This document shows positions 13,600 through 28,800 of a stretch of DNA of 64,000 nt, piece by piece; the first letter of the stretch is position 1, and the number at the start of each line of letters is the position of its first letter. The stretch spans positions 124,001 to 188,000 of the forward strand of contig NC_082613.1 in NCBI RefSeq assembly GCF_030936135.1, written 5' to 3'. Source of the DNA: Gavia stellata. Its lineage: Eukaryota; Chordata; Aves; Gaviiformes; Gaviidae. The translations under genes were made by a program, and so were the position numbers. Under the pieces are notes generated by a model that saw only the letters and a list, made by a program, of their open reading frames with translations, made no database searches and was not told where the DNA came from.

Positions 13600-16500
13600 T
13601 TCATTTACTGTTGTGAGTGTCCATGTTATTAAAAAGAGCATATTACCTTCTATTCAGAGACTGTTTGTTTGACTTTTGTCTGGTTTTCTTTGGAAATCAT
13701 TCTTTCTGGCTCCAGATGTCTCTGCACAAACATTAATAAACTCATTTTTACACATTCAAAGCCTTATACAGTGGACTTTCAAAGCAGTGTTTCTCCTTAC
13801 TGCAACCATGATACAAGAAAGTTGCCAGGATGAGTTGCATGATTTATATCGTTTAGCTTTGTCTTTTTTGCTGCAAAGTCCATCCCAACATTTTTCCTTT
13901 TTTAGTAAATCACAGTGACTAGATGAGGCATAGGAAATGTGCAAAAGGAATCTGGGTGGTGTCCAATTTGAGAGCGATTTGACAAACACGCTGAGATAAT
14001 TGTCCAGCTCAAGATACATGATATTTTTGCATGCTGATATTTTGCACTTGCTGAAAGTCTTCTTTGGGAATCAAAGGGAGGGTAAACTTAAGTCTAAAGA
14101 TACTTTAACCTGAGAAGAGTTAGGAATTCTGCACTATAGAACGGGTGTCAGGAAGTAGTCTTTCAGAGCTCAAGTTTAGTAAAGCTTAGTTAAACCCTTT
14201 ATGGGAGGATAGGTGTGGGCCAAAAGCTGGGTTCCAGGAACAAGCGAACTAGGTGCAGCCCACTGAGTGGCTTGGTTTAGGGCCAACAATTGTACAACAG
14301 TAAGTCAATCTCTGACTGAAAGTGATGTGTGTAGATGAAGTGAATGGAAAGCGAAGCTACTGCTCTATTGCACTTCGGACTGCTGGGCCAGGGAGCTGGT
14401 AAAATCTTAACAAGTGCCTGGAGACAGCTCTGTGCCCCCACTTCCACCAGGCAGCACAGGGCACCTGTGACTTGCCATAAGGACTCCTCACTGTTACATG
14501 AGCAGCCCAAGCTCAAATTGGCTATAAACTCTCCTGATGTTCCTCAAGGATCACCAGAGCCAAGAGCTCTCATCAAGTAGACCAAACAGTACAGGTTCAA
14601 ACTCAAGCATAGCCTTGGATTTAGAATGTGGGTATACACTTAATAACTTCTTTTTATATCTCTTGTACACATTAAAACAACCAGACTATGCTAAAGTCAA
14701 GTGAATTGCGCTAGCAAAAATGAGAGAAGCTTGTAAATTGGACCTCTAGGGGAATTAAAAGAAAGGCAACACCCTTCCCCTGCAACACTTCACATGCACA
14801 TGAAGTTAATGTGTCTAATTAAATGTGTGCCTACTTGGATACAGACTCACAGAAGGGATTCTACAACTTTTTTTGTGGAAGTTACACTGATCTTCTCTTT
14901 CTGGTAAAGAGTAGCAATGATACAAGTGTAAGGTGCAATATGGTTACCCTGAGGATATGATAGTGCAATATTTGAACAATAGACAAAATTATTAAGGAGC
15001 TGAATGAAATAAAAGAGTATGTTTTTCTCTGAAAGTCAGCAAACTGTACTGCAATTTCAAGGCTCTGAAGCAAGGGAAAAGGAGGAACAAAATATTTTGA
15101 ACCATTTTGGATGATGGGTGGGTGGAATTGAGCTAGGAAAACCACCTGCAACAAGGTTAAGTTATTAGTCACTTAGGAACCATGACCACTGCATTCCAAA
15201 GGGATTACAAAAGCAGCTGCTGATGCTTTGCTGTGGTGAAGGTGTGGACTGGTGGGTGCCAGTTTGGGATGTAGGCCAGTCAGCGAGAAGTTCTGGTGGC
15301 TTGGTGAACACTGCTGTGGGCGTGTCAAACAGAGGTAAAGGAGGTGGTTGCAGCTGAGGCAGAAAAAGTGTTCTGAGATTTAATTACTTATGTGAGTAGC
15401 AAGGAAGAAGAAAGGAAATAGTCATACTCCAGCAGGTGCAATGTGTAACGTCTGAAGCAATCACTATAAGTACTGAACACCTGAACTTAAGAACTGGTCG
15501 ATGCGGTTTGTCACTAGGGCTGTGTGTGAAGATCAAGTAACATCAGAGGCTTGTGGCTCTTATGGTTTCGAAGGAATATGAATTAAGGAAAAGAGAGAAA
15601 GACCAACTAAAGTAGCTCTGAACAGCAATCAAATCCATTTGAGGCGATTCCTGGAACAAGTTTTGACAACCTGAACATCCTGGAAACGTCCAAGAGAAGG
15701 AAGGACCTCTGAATTACAATGTAAGTGGAGATAATCATACCAGATACACTGCTGCCAAGGGTGAAAAGTTTTAGTGTTTTTCTTTCAGGATAGGGCTAGC
15801 ATGAATGTCAAGTAAGTAAGTACTCTTTTAGTCTTTGTGATATCAAAACAAAGTTTCTCAAAAAGGTGCAAGAAGCCAATTTTTTGGTAAAATCAACCTT
15901 AGAAACAGCTGTTGGAGCTTAATTTCTGCTTTTTTTTTTTTTCTTTGTAACTTAAAATTCAGACTAATTTATTTTTTTAAGTCTTTGCTGAGTGCTAAAA
16001 CATGATCAGTGGAGCTGCAGAATCTTAAACAGGTAAATATTCCTCCCCACAACAATGTTGCTTTATTACCTGTACAGTTTTAAGCAAGGGTACAAAAATA
16101 AAAAGAAATATATTCACAGTTGTGAAGATAAACAGGCTTAGAGTTTGCACTGATAAAAACTACTCATGGTTAATTGTTTGGGGGTTCTTTTTGAAACAGA
16201 ACTTTTCCTGAAATAGCAGTATGGAGCTGGCTAACATAACAGGTAAACAGACATTTGTTTCTGGTGAGAGTTTATCATTTCACGTAAGTCAGGGGGCATT
16301 GGAGATAATTTAAGACCCAAAAAACCCCCTCTGAAACCAACTCACAGCTGATTAACAAAACCAGAAGTTACATTAACCAGTCTGGAAGTTAAGTAATCAG
16401 GAAATGCTCCTTTTCCCTTCATATGGCTTTTACATCCCACCACATTCCCTGTTTCCTCATCCTTAAAGATAACTTGTTCATGGCACACCTATTATCCTTT

Positions 16501-16814
16501 GTAGGAAGTTCTTCTTGTCTTGGGATTCAAGAGAACGCATTTCCTCTGAGTAAATAATTTTGGTATCTCCTCCCATAATTACACCCACGTTGAGTAGGAA
16601 CATTGGCATTAGACATACATATATTATAGGAACTAGTTAATTCATTTGACAAGTCTACAGGTATTAATAACAACTGCTAAGTACCTCTCCCTTCTCTCAA
16701 ATTTCAGCTGACAGCACGAAAAGATTGCTGGATTTTTTCTTTTTATGATTAATGCGACTTGGACATCCTTGAAGAACAAAGTAGAAGTTGTATGCAATTC
16801 TTATAAGCTGAGGG
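13600..16814. other. TGM3 to TGM6-like intergenic region
   Basis: About 3.2 kb between the TGM3 3' end and the first coding exon of the next gene. I find no exon, RNA gene or clear transposon here. It presumably contains the promoter and 5' UTR of the TGM6-like gene. A TATATTATA string at about 16,619 lies some 190 bp before the ATG, but nothing ties it to a start site. The rest is unremarkable AT-rich sequence with short homopolymer runs, for example T near 15,930. Confidence 0.5.
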
Positions 16815-19800
16815 ATGGCAGGTGAGTTCTGCATGTCATTTGCTTCCCTTCAGCAGGTACTTTATTCAGGACTGTTTCCTTAAGATACATACCCTGTAAT
16901 CTGCTCAGATTTCTTATATGAAGGAAATTTTATATTGTAAAATGTTCTTGCACTTAATTTTCAAAGTTTTATTGTTGTTATTATTAAGACCTGTTTGAGA
17001 ATAATTTTTGAGCTAAGCAAAGGACTTTTTTTGGGGGGAAAAAAGAGAAATTCCCATTACTTCAAAAGGCACCATGCAGAACTCCATCTAAACCCTTTAT
17101 TTTTTAAATGCTATTTCAGAGATGTGTTATGCTTTGTGTTAACAAAGTTAGTGTAATCCAGCCTAATGGAGCTGTGAGCACGGAGCCTATAGATGGGAAT
17201 TAAAAGATACATTAAAACCCTACCAAAGGAAAATATTAATGATAATATTTCTGCTTTTTAAAGTTTAAAATTAAGATGATTATTGAACAGGGCAATTGCA
17301 AAGCAGGGTTCTCTCTTGTTTAATGATGAAACAAACATTTTCAAATCAGTTTTTTAAATGTTGCTTTGCAGGGAAAGCAGCAGTCTACTGCAGTTCACTG
17401 TTGCCCGAGACAATCATGCTAAAGATTCTCTTTTTCAGCCCATCAATGCTTACTCACATTACTTTTTTTGTGGTCTTAGACTACAAAGAAAAAAATTATT
17501 CTTCCTTGAATTTAATTATGGCACTTTTTTTGCACAAGTTAGAATTTACTTTTACTACTTCTTCAAAGATTATATGTAAATTGTAGTTTAATATGCAGCT
17601 ATATTGTTTCAGCTCTGACTTAGTATTTCATTGCTATGCTATATGGTACGAGATAGAATTGGAAGCTTGTTTGAAGATCCCTACCACAATAGTGCATGGT
17701 GCCATAGGCCTTAATCCATCCTTTCCATCCCACTCTTTTTTTTTTCTTGTTGTTACTGTTTTATTTTGAATTCCCTTTAAAATGGTGGAAGTCATGTCCC
17801 CCCTCCCCGCCCCAACCTCATTGCATTTATGATACTAGTATTAATAAAAGTGATTTGGAAGAATCTTCACCAAGGTACTTGCCCTGAGCATTTGCCAAAA
17901 CTTGTAACACAATGCTCCAGGTGTATCTGTGGAGTCTCATAGGGCAGATATAAATGCAGAGGATGGTGCCTCTCAGAGCTCACGAAGACAGTATAACCGT
18001 TCAAGTTTGAGCGTGGCAATAAAACATGAACTACATAAGGGAAAACAATCTCGCAAGGAAGATCATATACATACTCGCTTCCCAGAAAGGCAGCTTAGCA
18101 TTTAAGGTGGCAAGAGCTACTTTATGGATTTTAAACCACAGACCATAACAACAGTATGTGTGCAGGCAGACACCTGATATTGGAGAACTCCGAGCACACT
18201 GTAAGTCATCAGAATTCCTCTAGGACATGAAGGTAGTGCCTACTAGAACAGGAATCCCAGTGGTCCAGTTGTCACTTTGGACAGAGCTAAATTCAGTCAG
18301 GTTGATTTCTTTGTCAAAAGCTCTAACTTCTGTCCTCAAATATCATCTGTCTTATATGAATGAATAAGAGGTCTCTCACTATGCATCTCTCCCTACTCTA
18401 TGCCAAGTAAGCAGGAAAAGCAAGATGTCCTAATTTCTGCGATCTTAAAAATATATATAAGTTGAAAATGTGGAGGGGCTGCAGGCCACTTAATTTGGTG
18501 CTGACAATGAAATGACACTGATTTGCCACTGTAATTTTTTTTTTTAGTCCAGTGATAAAACAGCATCCAGCACGGTATAGGAAGTATATAAGTCCTCGGT
18601 GTATGACAGCCCTGTGAGAAAATCCAGGCAAAAATTTCTATTATTGACCATCAGACTTAATCAATTTAATGCATCTGCCTTTTAGTTGTCCTTCCTCAGG
18701 TAAAAAGATAACTGCTCTTAGCAACCTCATCATGCCACTTACCAGCAAATGACTTCTTTTCATGCTGGCTGCTTCTTAATGTCTTTTCTTTCTGTTTAAC
18801 AGATCTGACACCAACACATATCAGCTGGCAGCCATCAGCAAACGCAGGCACACACCATACTGACAGATATGCCAACACTGAGTTGACCGTGAGGAGAGGA
18901 CAAGCCTTCACTATTACCCTGTACTTCAACAGGCCAAAGCAGACTGGGGAGAGCCTAGCATTTGTCACTGAAATAGGTAACGCTCCCTTAGCTTAATCCA
19001 TGTTCTCATAGAACTGTGATCTTTATCTGTTGTGGTTCTGCCCTTATTCTATTTGGAGATGCAATTTTTTTCATGTATTTTTAATGCTTCCCCCCTATAG
19101 TGTGCTCATTTCAAGTGTGAGATTAATATTGAAACCACACTCTGCAATGGAAACCAATCACCCCTTCTTTCTGGCAGGACCATCTCCCTCAGAATCTCAT
19201 CGTACAAAGGCTGTATTTAACCTCTCTGAGGTGGGGGCAAGTGGCTGGAGTGCTGTCCAAGGACCCAGTGAGTCTGGCTCTATGAACTTTACAATATCCA
19301 GCCCAGCCAATGCTGTCATTGGACGATACAATCTCATCCTCCAGGTAACCTCAGGGAACAAGATCTTCTCCAGATTCCTGGGGCAATTTGTGTTACTCTT
19401 CAACCCTTGGTGCCCAGGTAGGTACCAATGCCTTTGCTCTTGAACGTAACTGACCTATTTGCTTTCATAGCCGCACAGTAAGCTTGCTCCCTCAAGCGGT
19501 CTCTGGGTTGCCAGCGGCAGCAATCTCAGCTATCTGTTCAGAGATCTGGTTTTACTACATTAAAAAGCTGCTGCTGCACTGCCCCCCTCCCCCCCTTTTA
19601 TCCTAATGAAATGTGCTATATGGGGTGATAGCATGGGCTCTTTCTGCAGGACTGAGCAGATCGCTTTTTCTATGGACGAGGACTGACAGACTTTCGTAAG
19701 TGCATGTATTTCTCAGAACTTGAAGCAAGCATACAGTAACGCCCCCGACTTGCGCTTGAATCAAAGGAAGACTGCTCTTGTAGATGTGAACTGCAAAGAC

Positions 19801-22800
19801 ACTAGCTCAACTGACTTGATAAAAACTGATAGAGGGCTAGTCTGAAGATTGGCATTTCCTGTGTCCTTCATCATGGGTTGAAAAGGGACATCTCTTGCTG
19901 CTCCACTTTTTTTTAATTCTGCAGCCTCAGCATGTTGCAGAAGAAATGCAAATTCCTAAACTCAGATTTTGCAAATATGCGATAGTCTAGAAACCTAGAT
20001 TAGCCTTAAAATATACTACTCTAGAGTTAAGGGAGCTCTTAGCCAGCCAAGTGACTAAACAGCTTATAAAAGAAGAGAAAAGTAACCACAGTCATCCACT
20101 ATTTTCTTCTGTGACCATATGTTAGTCAAGGGCCACTAACATTATGTCAAGAGCCAAGATGAAAAAAGCTGCTAATTAGCTCAGCATGTCTTGGAAGACA
20201 GAAACAATTATAGAAGTATGTTCAGGAAACTCAGACTGTCTCTGCATAGACAGTCCTGAGGGAAAAACCTTCCCAGAACCCCCTGAAAGGTCACTTGTGT
20301 AACTTCTAATTGATGGAAACCACACTTCAGGGACTGAAACACTTGACAGCTCCTGAACTGGAACACCAGTGTAGCAGCGGTACTCATTAGACCAGACAAA
20401 TTGTTCTCAGATGAAAACTGAGAAAAATTAAGCTGTGCCATTCCAGTTTAAAACTAATGAAGAGCCCTCCAGGTTTATCAGATGATGCAATGACCACTGC
20501 CAAACAAAACTGAGTATCCTTAAAGTAGGATGCTGCTGAATAAGCTTCTGCAGAGTGGAATAGCTCCCTGATCCTGAGAAACAGGAACAGATTCAGTTTG
20601 AGGGTATGTTACCACTATTGTAAGTATTATACCAGAAGCGAAATAGAAAATTTATTTTCTCAGCAAAGGATAAATGGCAGATCTGGTCTGTAGATATGGT
20701 ACCACATGGGAGGTTATTCATTAAGCTGGAAAAGACAGGAATTAATTCATGAACTGTAATATCAGTAAAGAACTACTTACAAGGAAACAGTCAGGACTAG
20801 AGATGAAAGGAAAAGCACTGGGTTGGAGAAAAGCTACTAGTGGATCCTTAAGGGTCATACACTCTGATTAAATGGTTCATTACTGATTTCAATATACTGA
20901 CATTAAGCAGCATTGTCCATACACAGATGGGCTGGGATACCACATAGAAATAACTGGCTGACCTTAGAGACTGGAGTAGTTGAGAAGGGATAAGATATAA
21001 TAATACAAAATAAAAGACAACACATTTAGGAAGAAATAACAATAATTTCAATGGCAGAGTTACCAGCTGGAAATCATGAAGAACGTGAAAGTACTTTTTA
21101 ATCAAAGAAAGAGAACCAAAGTGAAATGGCCCCGAAAAAGGCAAATGCAATCTTAAACTGTATAAAAGGAAACAGTTACTCAGATTTAAATATTAATGCC
21201 AATGTATGAGGTGACGAGATCTTATTTGGAATTTTCTTTCAGTTAATCTTTCCTGAACAGGAATTATGAATTAGAACATGTTCCATGAAGGGTTACTAGG
21301 ATAACTGAACACATGAAAAGCCTTTTGGACAAGAGAAAATTTCTAGTTTAGCAAGCTGAAAGCAATTAGTTTCACAGGTTGTGTATCTGAAATAAATGCA
21401 GAATTTGGACACAGAAAATACTGATCTTGCCATAATGGTAACAAACCAGTAAGCTTATTAATTCACTAACATATTTGTTTAAACCTGTGGATAAAACAAA
21501 GGTTATGTTTTAACGTTAAAGCCTCTTAAGGACATTTAAAGAAAAATCTAAGATACTTGCAAGCCAGCCTCTGATAATGATGCATTATGTCCTAATGCTA
21601 TTGAAGGAATACACAGTTAACTACTGGAATAAAGAGTGCTAATCATGAATTAAATGAATGATCATACACAGCTTATCTATAGCTCACAAGTGAACAGGTC
21701 ACTTGTAAAGTTTTAGAAGCTAAAAGGATATGTATGTTTGAGAATTTTTTAGAATGTATCTTTTTCCCTAGATGTCTGATACTTGTCACTTGTTCCTGTG
21801 GCAAAGATTATATGAAGAAATTACTAGAAGTATGTCTATATTAGAAAACGTATTTACATATTGATTAAAAACTATTAATAGAAATTTACATCCTGCTTGT
21901 TTCTCACTGTGCCAGGATAAACTTTAATTTCAGAATGAGAGGACAGAATATATAACAACTTTGTATTTTTGTATTAAAAGGAATTAATTTAATAAAGGAT
22001 TGGGTCTATAGTGGTCTGTCTTTCTATAACTGTCAAAAAAGAGGACTATCATGGCTGATTGCATTTTTTTTTTCTCCTTGTATGCTAAGAGTAACTGAAA
22101 AAGGGGTTGTTACTATTTAGTCATACTGGAAAGGAAAAGGTGTGTTGTGGGTTTTTTCCTCCTTTTAAACTAACCTTAATTTTGCTCCGAGTTATTGGTA
22201 GGAATAGTGTTGTTATAGAAAAAGTCTAAGTATACTTACTCAAAGAACTGGTTCTAGAACATTATAATTGAGAGCATATAAACCTCAGAAAAAAAAGATG
22301 TTCTTCAAGTGATTATAGAAGGACATTTAGATTGCTCAGAATCATAAACTCAGAGGGCTATAAGGATCTTCGGAAGTTATCTGGTCCCACACTACGCTCT
22401 AAGGCAGGTTCAGTTTAGCACTTGGGTCGTTCCTGACAAACCTTGAATTCCTTCTTAATGATCAGCCATTAGGGAAGCTCCAGTACCTCCCCTGGCAATT
22501 CACTCCAACAAAACACTAGCCTTTCTGTTAGAATTTTTTCCTATTAACTAACCAAATCTTTTTTGCTTTGATTTCAGCATATAACCTCTCATCCTACATA
22601 CAATAGCCACCAAGAACAGATTTCTTCCCTCCCTGCCCCATCCTCTTCACAAGAATTTCTGGAATTGATTACCATGCTTGCCCCATTCCTCAGCCCCATT
22701 TTTTTTGTACCTTAAATAATTCTGAGTTAATTCATATTTTCTTCTTAAGTTATATTTTCAGGATCGCTGAGCATTCTCAGTGCTCCTCTCACTCTTTCCA

Positions 22801-25800
22801 ACTGGTCCACGCTAGAAGTGCGGCACCTGGAACTGCACACAGTTCTCCAGGCCCATGCTGGCCCAAAAGCTTGGGAATCAACAATGATGATATTAAAAAA
22901 GAAAAAGTGTGGACAGCCACCAGAAAAATAGACTTATATCATGTGATATAATTTTTAAAATAAATTACACGATCTTTTTATTTGCAGGAAGGGAAGGATG
23001 GGAAATTCCTATAGGAAGGTAAAGAAGTTGACTAAATAAAATAGAAAAGCTGATTTTTATATGTATTTCCTGAAATCCTGAAGCTTTCAGAAAATCATTT
23101 TAACCATTATCAAATTAAACACAGAGCTAAGTAAATGTTGCTCTCTAAAGCGTGATCAAAACCACCTAAACATCTGTGGGAAGCCAATGCTTTCATAGCA
23201 GCTACATACTATGCCATAGACTAGTGACACCTATGAGTAACAATGAAATCAGAGTGAATGGCTGAGCAGGCTATCCCAATAACATTCCTGATAGCACTTT
23301 GGATCAGGCAAGTAGAGATCTTAATTTAGGAATCTTAAAACAAGATGAACATGACTGGAAAACAGAGAAAAATGTCATCTGTGTGATTCTTTTCAAACAT
23401 CTATTCTACTTCAACTACCCTGAGAAGGCAAAAAAATCCAGTGAGCTAGCCTGGACTTTTCTCCTTCTTCCTCACAGAAATACAATGTACAGATAGGAGA
23501 CATTGAGATAATACACAAAGGCTATACCAAAATGAGGGAAAAAAGTTGAAGTAATATAATATGTATTCCCTCCCTCCCCACTCGCCATATACAATAGCAG
23601 TTATTTTCACTGAACTGTACATATTCAGGGAGCTGTAACAATGCATTTTCCAAATAATAGTTTCCCCTTGCTAAATAAAGATACAAATGCTTTTGAGAGA
23701 TTGCTAGTATTCTCAGCTTTAAGTGTAAAAGCATATCCAACTTGGCTTTCAGGTGATGATGTCTACATGGCTAATGAAAATGAGAGACAAGAATATGTTC
23801 TAAATGAAAATGGAATAATCTTTGTGGGCAACGCAAAGTACATTGAAGCCAGGGGATGGTACTATGGACAGGTAAGCCATACAGCTCATGGGCCATTATC
23901 ATTTGGGCTCTTATTCTGTCTCCAACAGCATTTTCTCCTGTTATTTGCCTCTCTGATAGGTATGCCTATTTATATGAAAACTGAACAAACCTGGTTAGCC
24001 TTACTTGTGGTTTGCTCACTGTGTGCCTAATAGGACTTTGGTGTGAGAGATGGCTTAGCACAGCACTGCAACTAGGACTGACTTCTATATGTGCTTAAAG
24101 CTCATCGTACAAGTGTAGACCTCATCTGTGACCAAAGTATCCACAGTACAAGTGACAATATACTTGTGTGGCTCCAACACACCCACTATTTTTGTAATGC
24201 AGTTACAATGGGCCAGAACTGACACTGACATAGAATGGTTTGGGTTGGAAGGGACCTTTAAAGATCATTTAGTCTGACCTCCCTACAATGAGCAGGGACA
24301 TCTTCAACTAGATCAGGTTGCTCAAAGCCCCATCCAACCTGACCCTGAATGTTTGCAGGGATATAACTCAAGAGAATCTAATAACTACAGTCAGAATAAG
24401 CTTGGCAGTTCTTATTTTACTGCAGTAATCTCTTCTGATTGCAGAAGGCATCCTGCCAGATTTTTGCTTTATTTAGTTAGCCCTGTCTTTAGCAAATTTT
24501 GCAGTGTGAACTGCACACAGTATACTGTCTTTGTGCCTCACCGTCCCTATCACCTTTGGGCTGGAATAGCTTAGAAAGGATGAACTGCAGTAGAATCTCC
24601 TCCAATTCTGTTTGTGAAACTACCTATTTTCTTAAAAATTTATCTCATCTGATCACAGTTTCAAGATCACCTTCTAAACATCTGTCTCACCATGCTTGAT
24701 CTGAGCCTGTACTATCGTCAGGACGCAGCCATTGATGTATCCCGAAGAGGAGATCCTAAATATGTGGGCCGAGTAATCAGTTCTATGGTAAGAAATGGAC
24801 AACTTAATCTGAATTCCACATGCTTAAGCAGAAAGCATTAGTTATACCACTGAGACTCAGCCACCTGCACCTTAAGCAATATAATTAACTAGATACGGTG
24901 CATTACACACAATTGATCTTGTGCATTCTGTCTATTGGCCTATTTTTAGATCAATGGAAACGATAATGATAATGGAGTTCTCCTGGGAAAGTGGCAAGGA
25001 AGTTTTCATTCACATGAGAATCCATCCAGATGGGATGGCAGTGTGGTAATCCTCCAGAAATGGCGTCAGGACAACTACAAGCCTGTTCAGTATGGCCAGT
25101 GCTGGGTTTTTGCAGGCGTGATGTGTACAGGTAAGCTTTAAGAATAGAGGACTGTGGTGAAATGGAAGCATTTGTGACCTCTGGTTTTATCAAAACTACA
25201 AAGCAATTAATTCTACAAGAGGAACGGTGCTCTGAAGACTGCAAATGCTGAAGAATCACAATATTTAGACACAACTTTGTTTCTCAGATATTTGTAATCA
25301 TTGAACTAAAACGATGTGTGTTTTTGTTTGTGTTTGGTTTTTTGGTGTTTTTTTTTTTTTTTTTTTTTAATATATTTCAGTTCTGAGGTGCTTGGGGATT
25401 CCAACTCGTTTGGTTTCAAATTTTAACTCTGCCCATGATGTGGATAGAAACCTGAGTATTGATAAGTACTATGACAGCTCTGGAAAGAGTCTTAATATCG
25501 GCAAGGATTCCACATGGTAAATATGATTTTTTGCATTTCACCAATAATTAGAGAGAGGATTTATGAGACTTAAACACTAGTAGTACAAAAGCAACTGAGT
25601 GGACAAAATTTAATAGAAATATCTAATTTAATACACTAGACATCCATTTGGAAAGAAAACATACTTCATGGGTTTGAGATAACAGTTACTTTAAACAACC
25701 AACCAGCCCAATTTCTTGCAGTCCCTGACCTCAAACAACATGCAACTTTAAAACGTATGTTTCCATTGACAATGTACCAGTTCCCAAGGCTCTTTCCATT

Positions 25801-28800
25801 ACCAACACCTAACCAGTCCGTTCCTGATAATGCAGCTGTGTACCTTCCATGCTCTTAACTGGTTTACTGCTGCCGTAACTTTCTCTCATCACAAACCCAA
25901 AGCCTGTGTTTCCCAGCTTGGCCTGTCATCCTCCCCAAGAAGTTTTCCAGTACTCCTTTAGCTACACCTTCCCTTTGTGGGAGCTGAAAAAGGGAGAACA
26001 ATCCCAACACTCTCCAGACTTGGTTATTGGACATTGTAGTCCAGTGCTGTAAACTGCAAGTGATCCATGATCATCAAACCCCAAAATCTGAGATAGATAC
26101 ATGATATTCTTTAAATAACATGATATTCTTTAAGAAACATGATATTCTTTAAATAATACCATTTTATACTTTAGTTGCCCTCCAGTTTTAAAATCTTTAC
26201 TCTGCAGCCACTTCACTTTTCAGAAAGTAAACTAACTAGGCCCAAGTGTATATCATATAGCTCAAAGTCTCTGCGCACGCTAGGCATTGCCAAAAGTATC
26301 ATCTTTACTTAGTCTGCTTCCTTTCACTGAGTGTACATGGTTGATATGGGAAGTCTTTTACCTCTTAACTTCCTTAAAAGGATCAGCCTGCAAACAAAAT
26401 TCAGCCAACAAACCTTCTTTTCCGGGTCCTCCTGTGACCTACTTTTTACCAATCTTGCCTGCTATCCTTTCCTTTTGGAGTTTGTGGAACTCATTACCAC
26501 TGGATGATGCTGAAAACAAAGCTATAAAGTGTTTTTAAACATCACAAAAGAGACTTGGAGAATAAGATGGCTACCGACCATTAAACCCAGTGGTCTCAAT
26601 GTAATGACTAATTCAGAAAGTCCCTAATTCTCCGACTGTGAGAAACTGTAGAACATATCAGGTCATTCTGTTCATGTGCTGTTCTTAGCTCTTTTCTAAA
26701 CGTCTGCGGCTGCATACTCCTATAGATGGACTATTGGACTTTATGAGCATTTTATCTGACCCAGTATAGCTAATTTAAGTTTCTATTTAAGCGAAGCATT
26801 TCCCACATTTGAAAGTTACTGAACCCAGTCACCAAGTGTTGCCTATATTCAAGGCTTAAATCTTTCACTTATAGTTCATGTTGCTCCCAAAGCAAACTGC
26901 TGACATCTATATTCTCTCCCTCCCCACCCCAAGGTCTACACCTCCAAAGCAGGCAGTAAGCCTATCCATTGAAAGAGGTAGTGAGTTGCTGTAACTAGAC
27001 AGCTTGTGTCACACCTTAGAGAATCTTTAAAAAAGAATCCAAAATTCCCTGCTACTTTCAAATTGGAATTTTGTATGACTCTGTATTACTATGCTTTCTA
27101 GACGTTGTTTTTTGTCTCCAGGGATTATCACGTCTGGAATGAAAGCTGGTTCATTCGCCCAGACCTGGGAACATCATACAATGGATGGCAGGTTTTAGAT
27201 GCAACTCCACAAGAACAAAGCAAAGGTAACAGTATAAGTTTTTAGCATGACTTAACATTCCTTCTCCAAACTGAGCATGACTAAAAGTTTGACTTCTTTT
27301 TTTTATGTTTCAGGATTATTTCAGTGTGGCCCTGCATCTGTCATAGCCATCAAAGAAGGTGATGTGGACTTGGATTACGATACCTTATTTGTGTATACGG
27401 AGGTGAATGCCGATTGCAACAGATGGATTGTATACAATGATGGAACTAAGAAAAGAGTTTATTGTGATACTGAAATAATTGGCAGGTTTATCAGCACCAA
27501 AGCTGTGGGCAGCAATTCCCGTGTGGATGTCACCTACAATTACAAATATCCAGAAGGTAAAGGAATTATTATAAATTGTCTCCTTGTTATCACAATTCTC
27601 TCCTACTGAATTCTTGGTGCTAGGAGGGTAACCCGTTTTGTTTGAGCATCTCTCCCCTTTCTTAAGAAGATATTTCTGCCAGGGTTCTCAGACTACTTTC
27701 TTAATACAATGGGTATTATATTTCTGGTTTTGTGTATTTAGTAGTTTCCTTATTAAGACACAATACAAAATATACTTTAGTCCCTTACACAGAAGTGTAA
27801 TATATACACAAAACAGGTCTATAAAAAGCATTTTACTACCCAAGGCAGACAAACCCTCAAGCTGTCATACCAAAAATTCTTAAAACTGAGTCCATCATGT
27901 ATCACGAACTGTGCACAGGTCTACAGTATGGGAAGCTACAGATTAATAAGTACTAGTTTTCCAGCGTATGCGGCAGAGGGAGTGATGCAACAATCAAACC
28001 ATTAATGCAAAACCTTAAACTCTAGTCCTCTAACACTAGACATCCATCTTCTATATGACCTCACGCTCAGTCTCTCTCAGCAAGTAAGTTCGTTCTTGCT
28101 GTGTCCATTCCAGCTCCTCATGTTTCCTTTTGAAGACCCCATTACATCCCACTCCCAAGAGGAGTGACTCACTCAGCCTCCCCCTCTGACTGTATAAATT
28201 CACCAAGTTAGGCTCTCTTGTGCTCCTGCTCTGACATCCAGCCATCAGCTACCCAGCCATTCAGTTGTTATGTGTTTGCACTGCTGGTGGACTCAGTCTC
28301 CACGTTATTGGATTCTGGAAACAAAACTACTAGTATACAGTAAAGGGACCAAGTGCCATTCATCTGCACTTAGGAAAACAAAGCAGCAAAGGTAAAGAAC
28401 TGCATAGCCGTATGTTTGCAGGAATATTTTTATCTTCCCTCAAAACCTTGGTAGCTATGTCTTTCCATCTTTTTTAAATTTAGGGTTACAAATTTCATAT
28501 AGTAGTTTGCTTAATGTTTGTGGCTCAAAGTCTTAATAAAAAAAGGAAGATGTATTTCACTTTTTTATAAAGTTTGCCATTCAGAATCAGTGCCCATATT
28601 TCAATACTTCACTCCTCAAGGTTTTAGCGCAACCATATTTAATACAGAGGCTGGTTATCATCAGATTAGCAAAGTAACACTTATCACACTACTGCACGTT
28701 CTGACCAAAGGAAAAAAGATCTTCCATCCTAACCAAATACAAATGCATCATATTTCATTTCAATGACTTATTCACCTTATTACAGTATGTTCATTACTTT

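Noticed and set aside
16801-16806. TATAAG just before the TGM6-like ATG as a TATA box
   Set aside because: It is only about 10 bp from the start codon, too close to leave a start site and 5' UTR.
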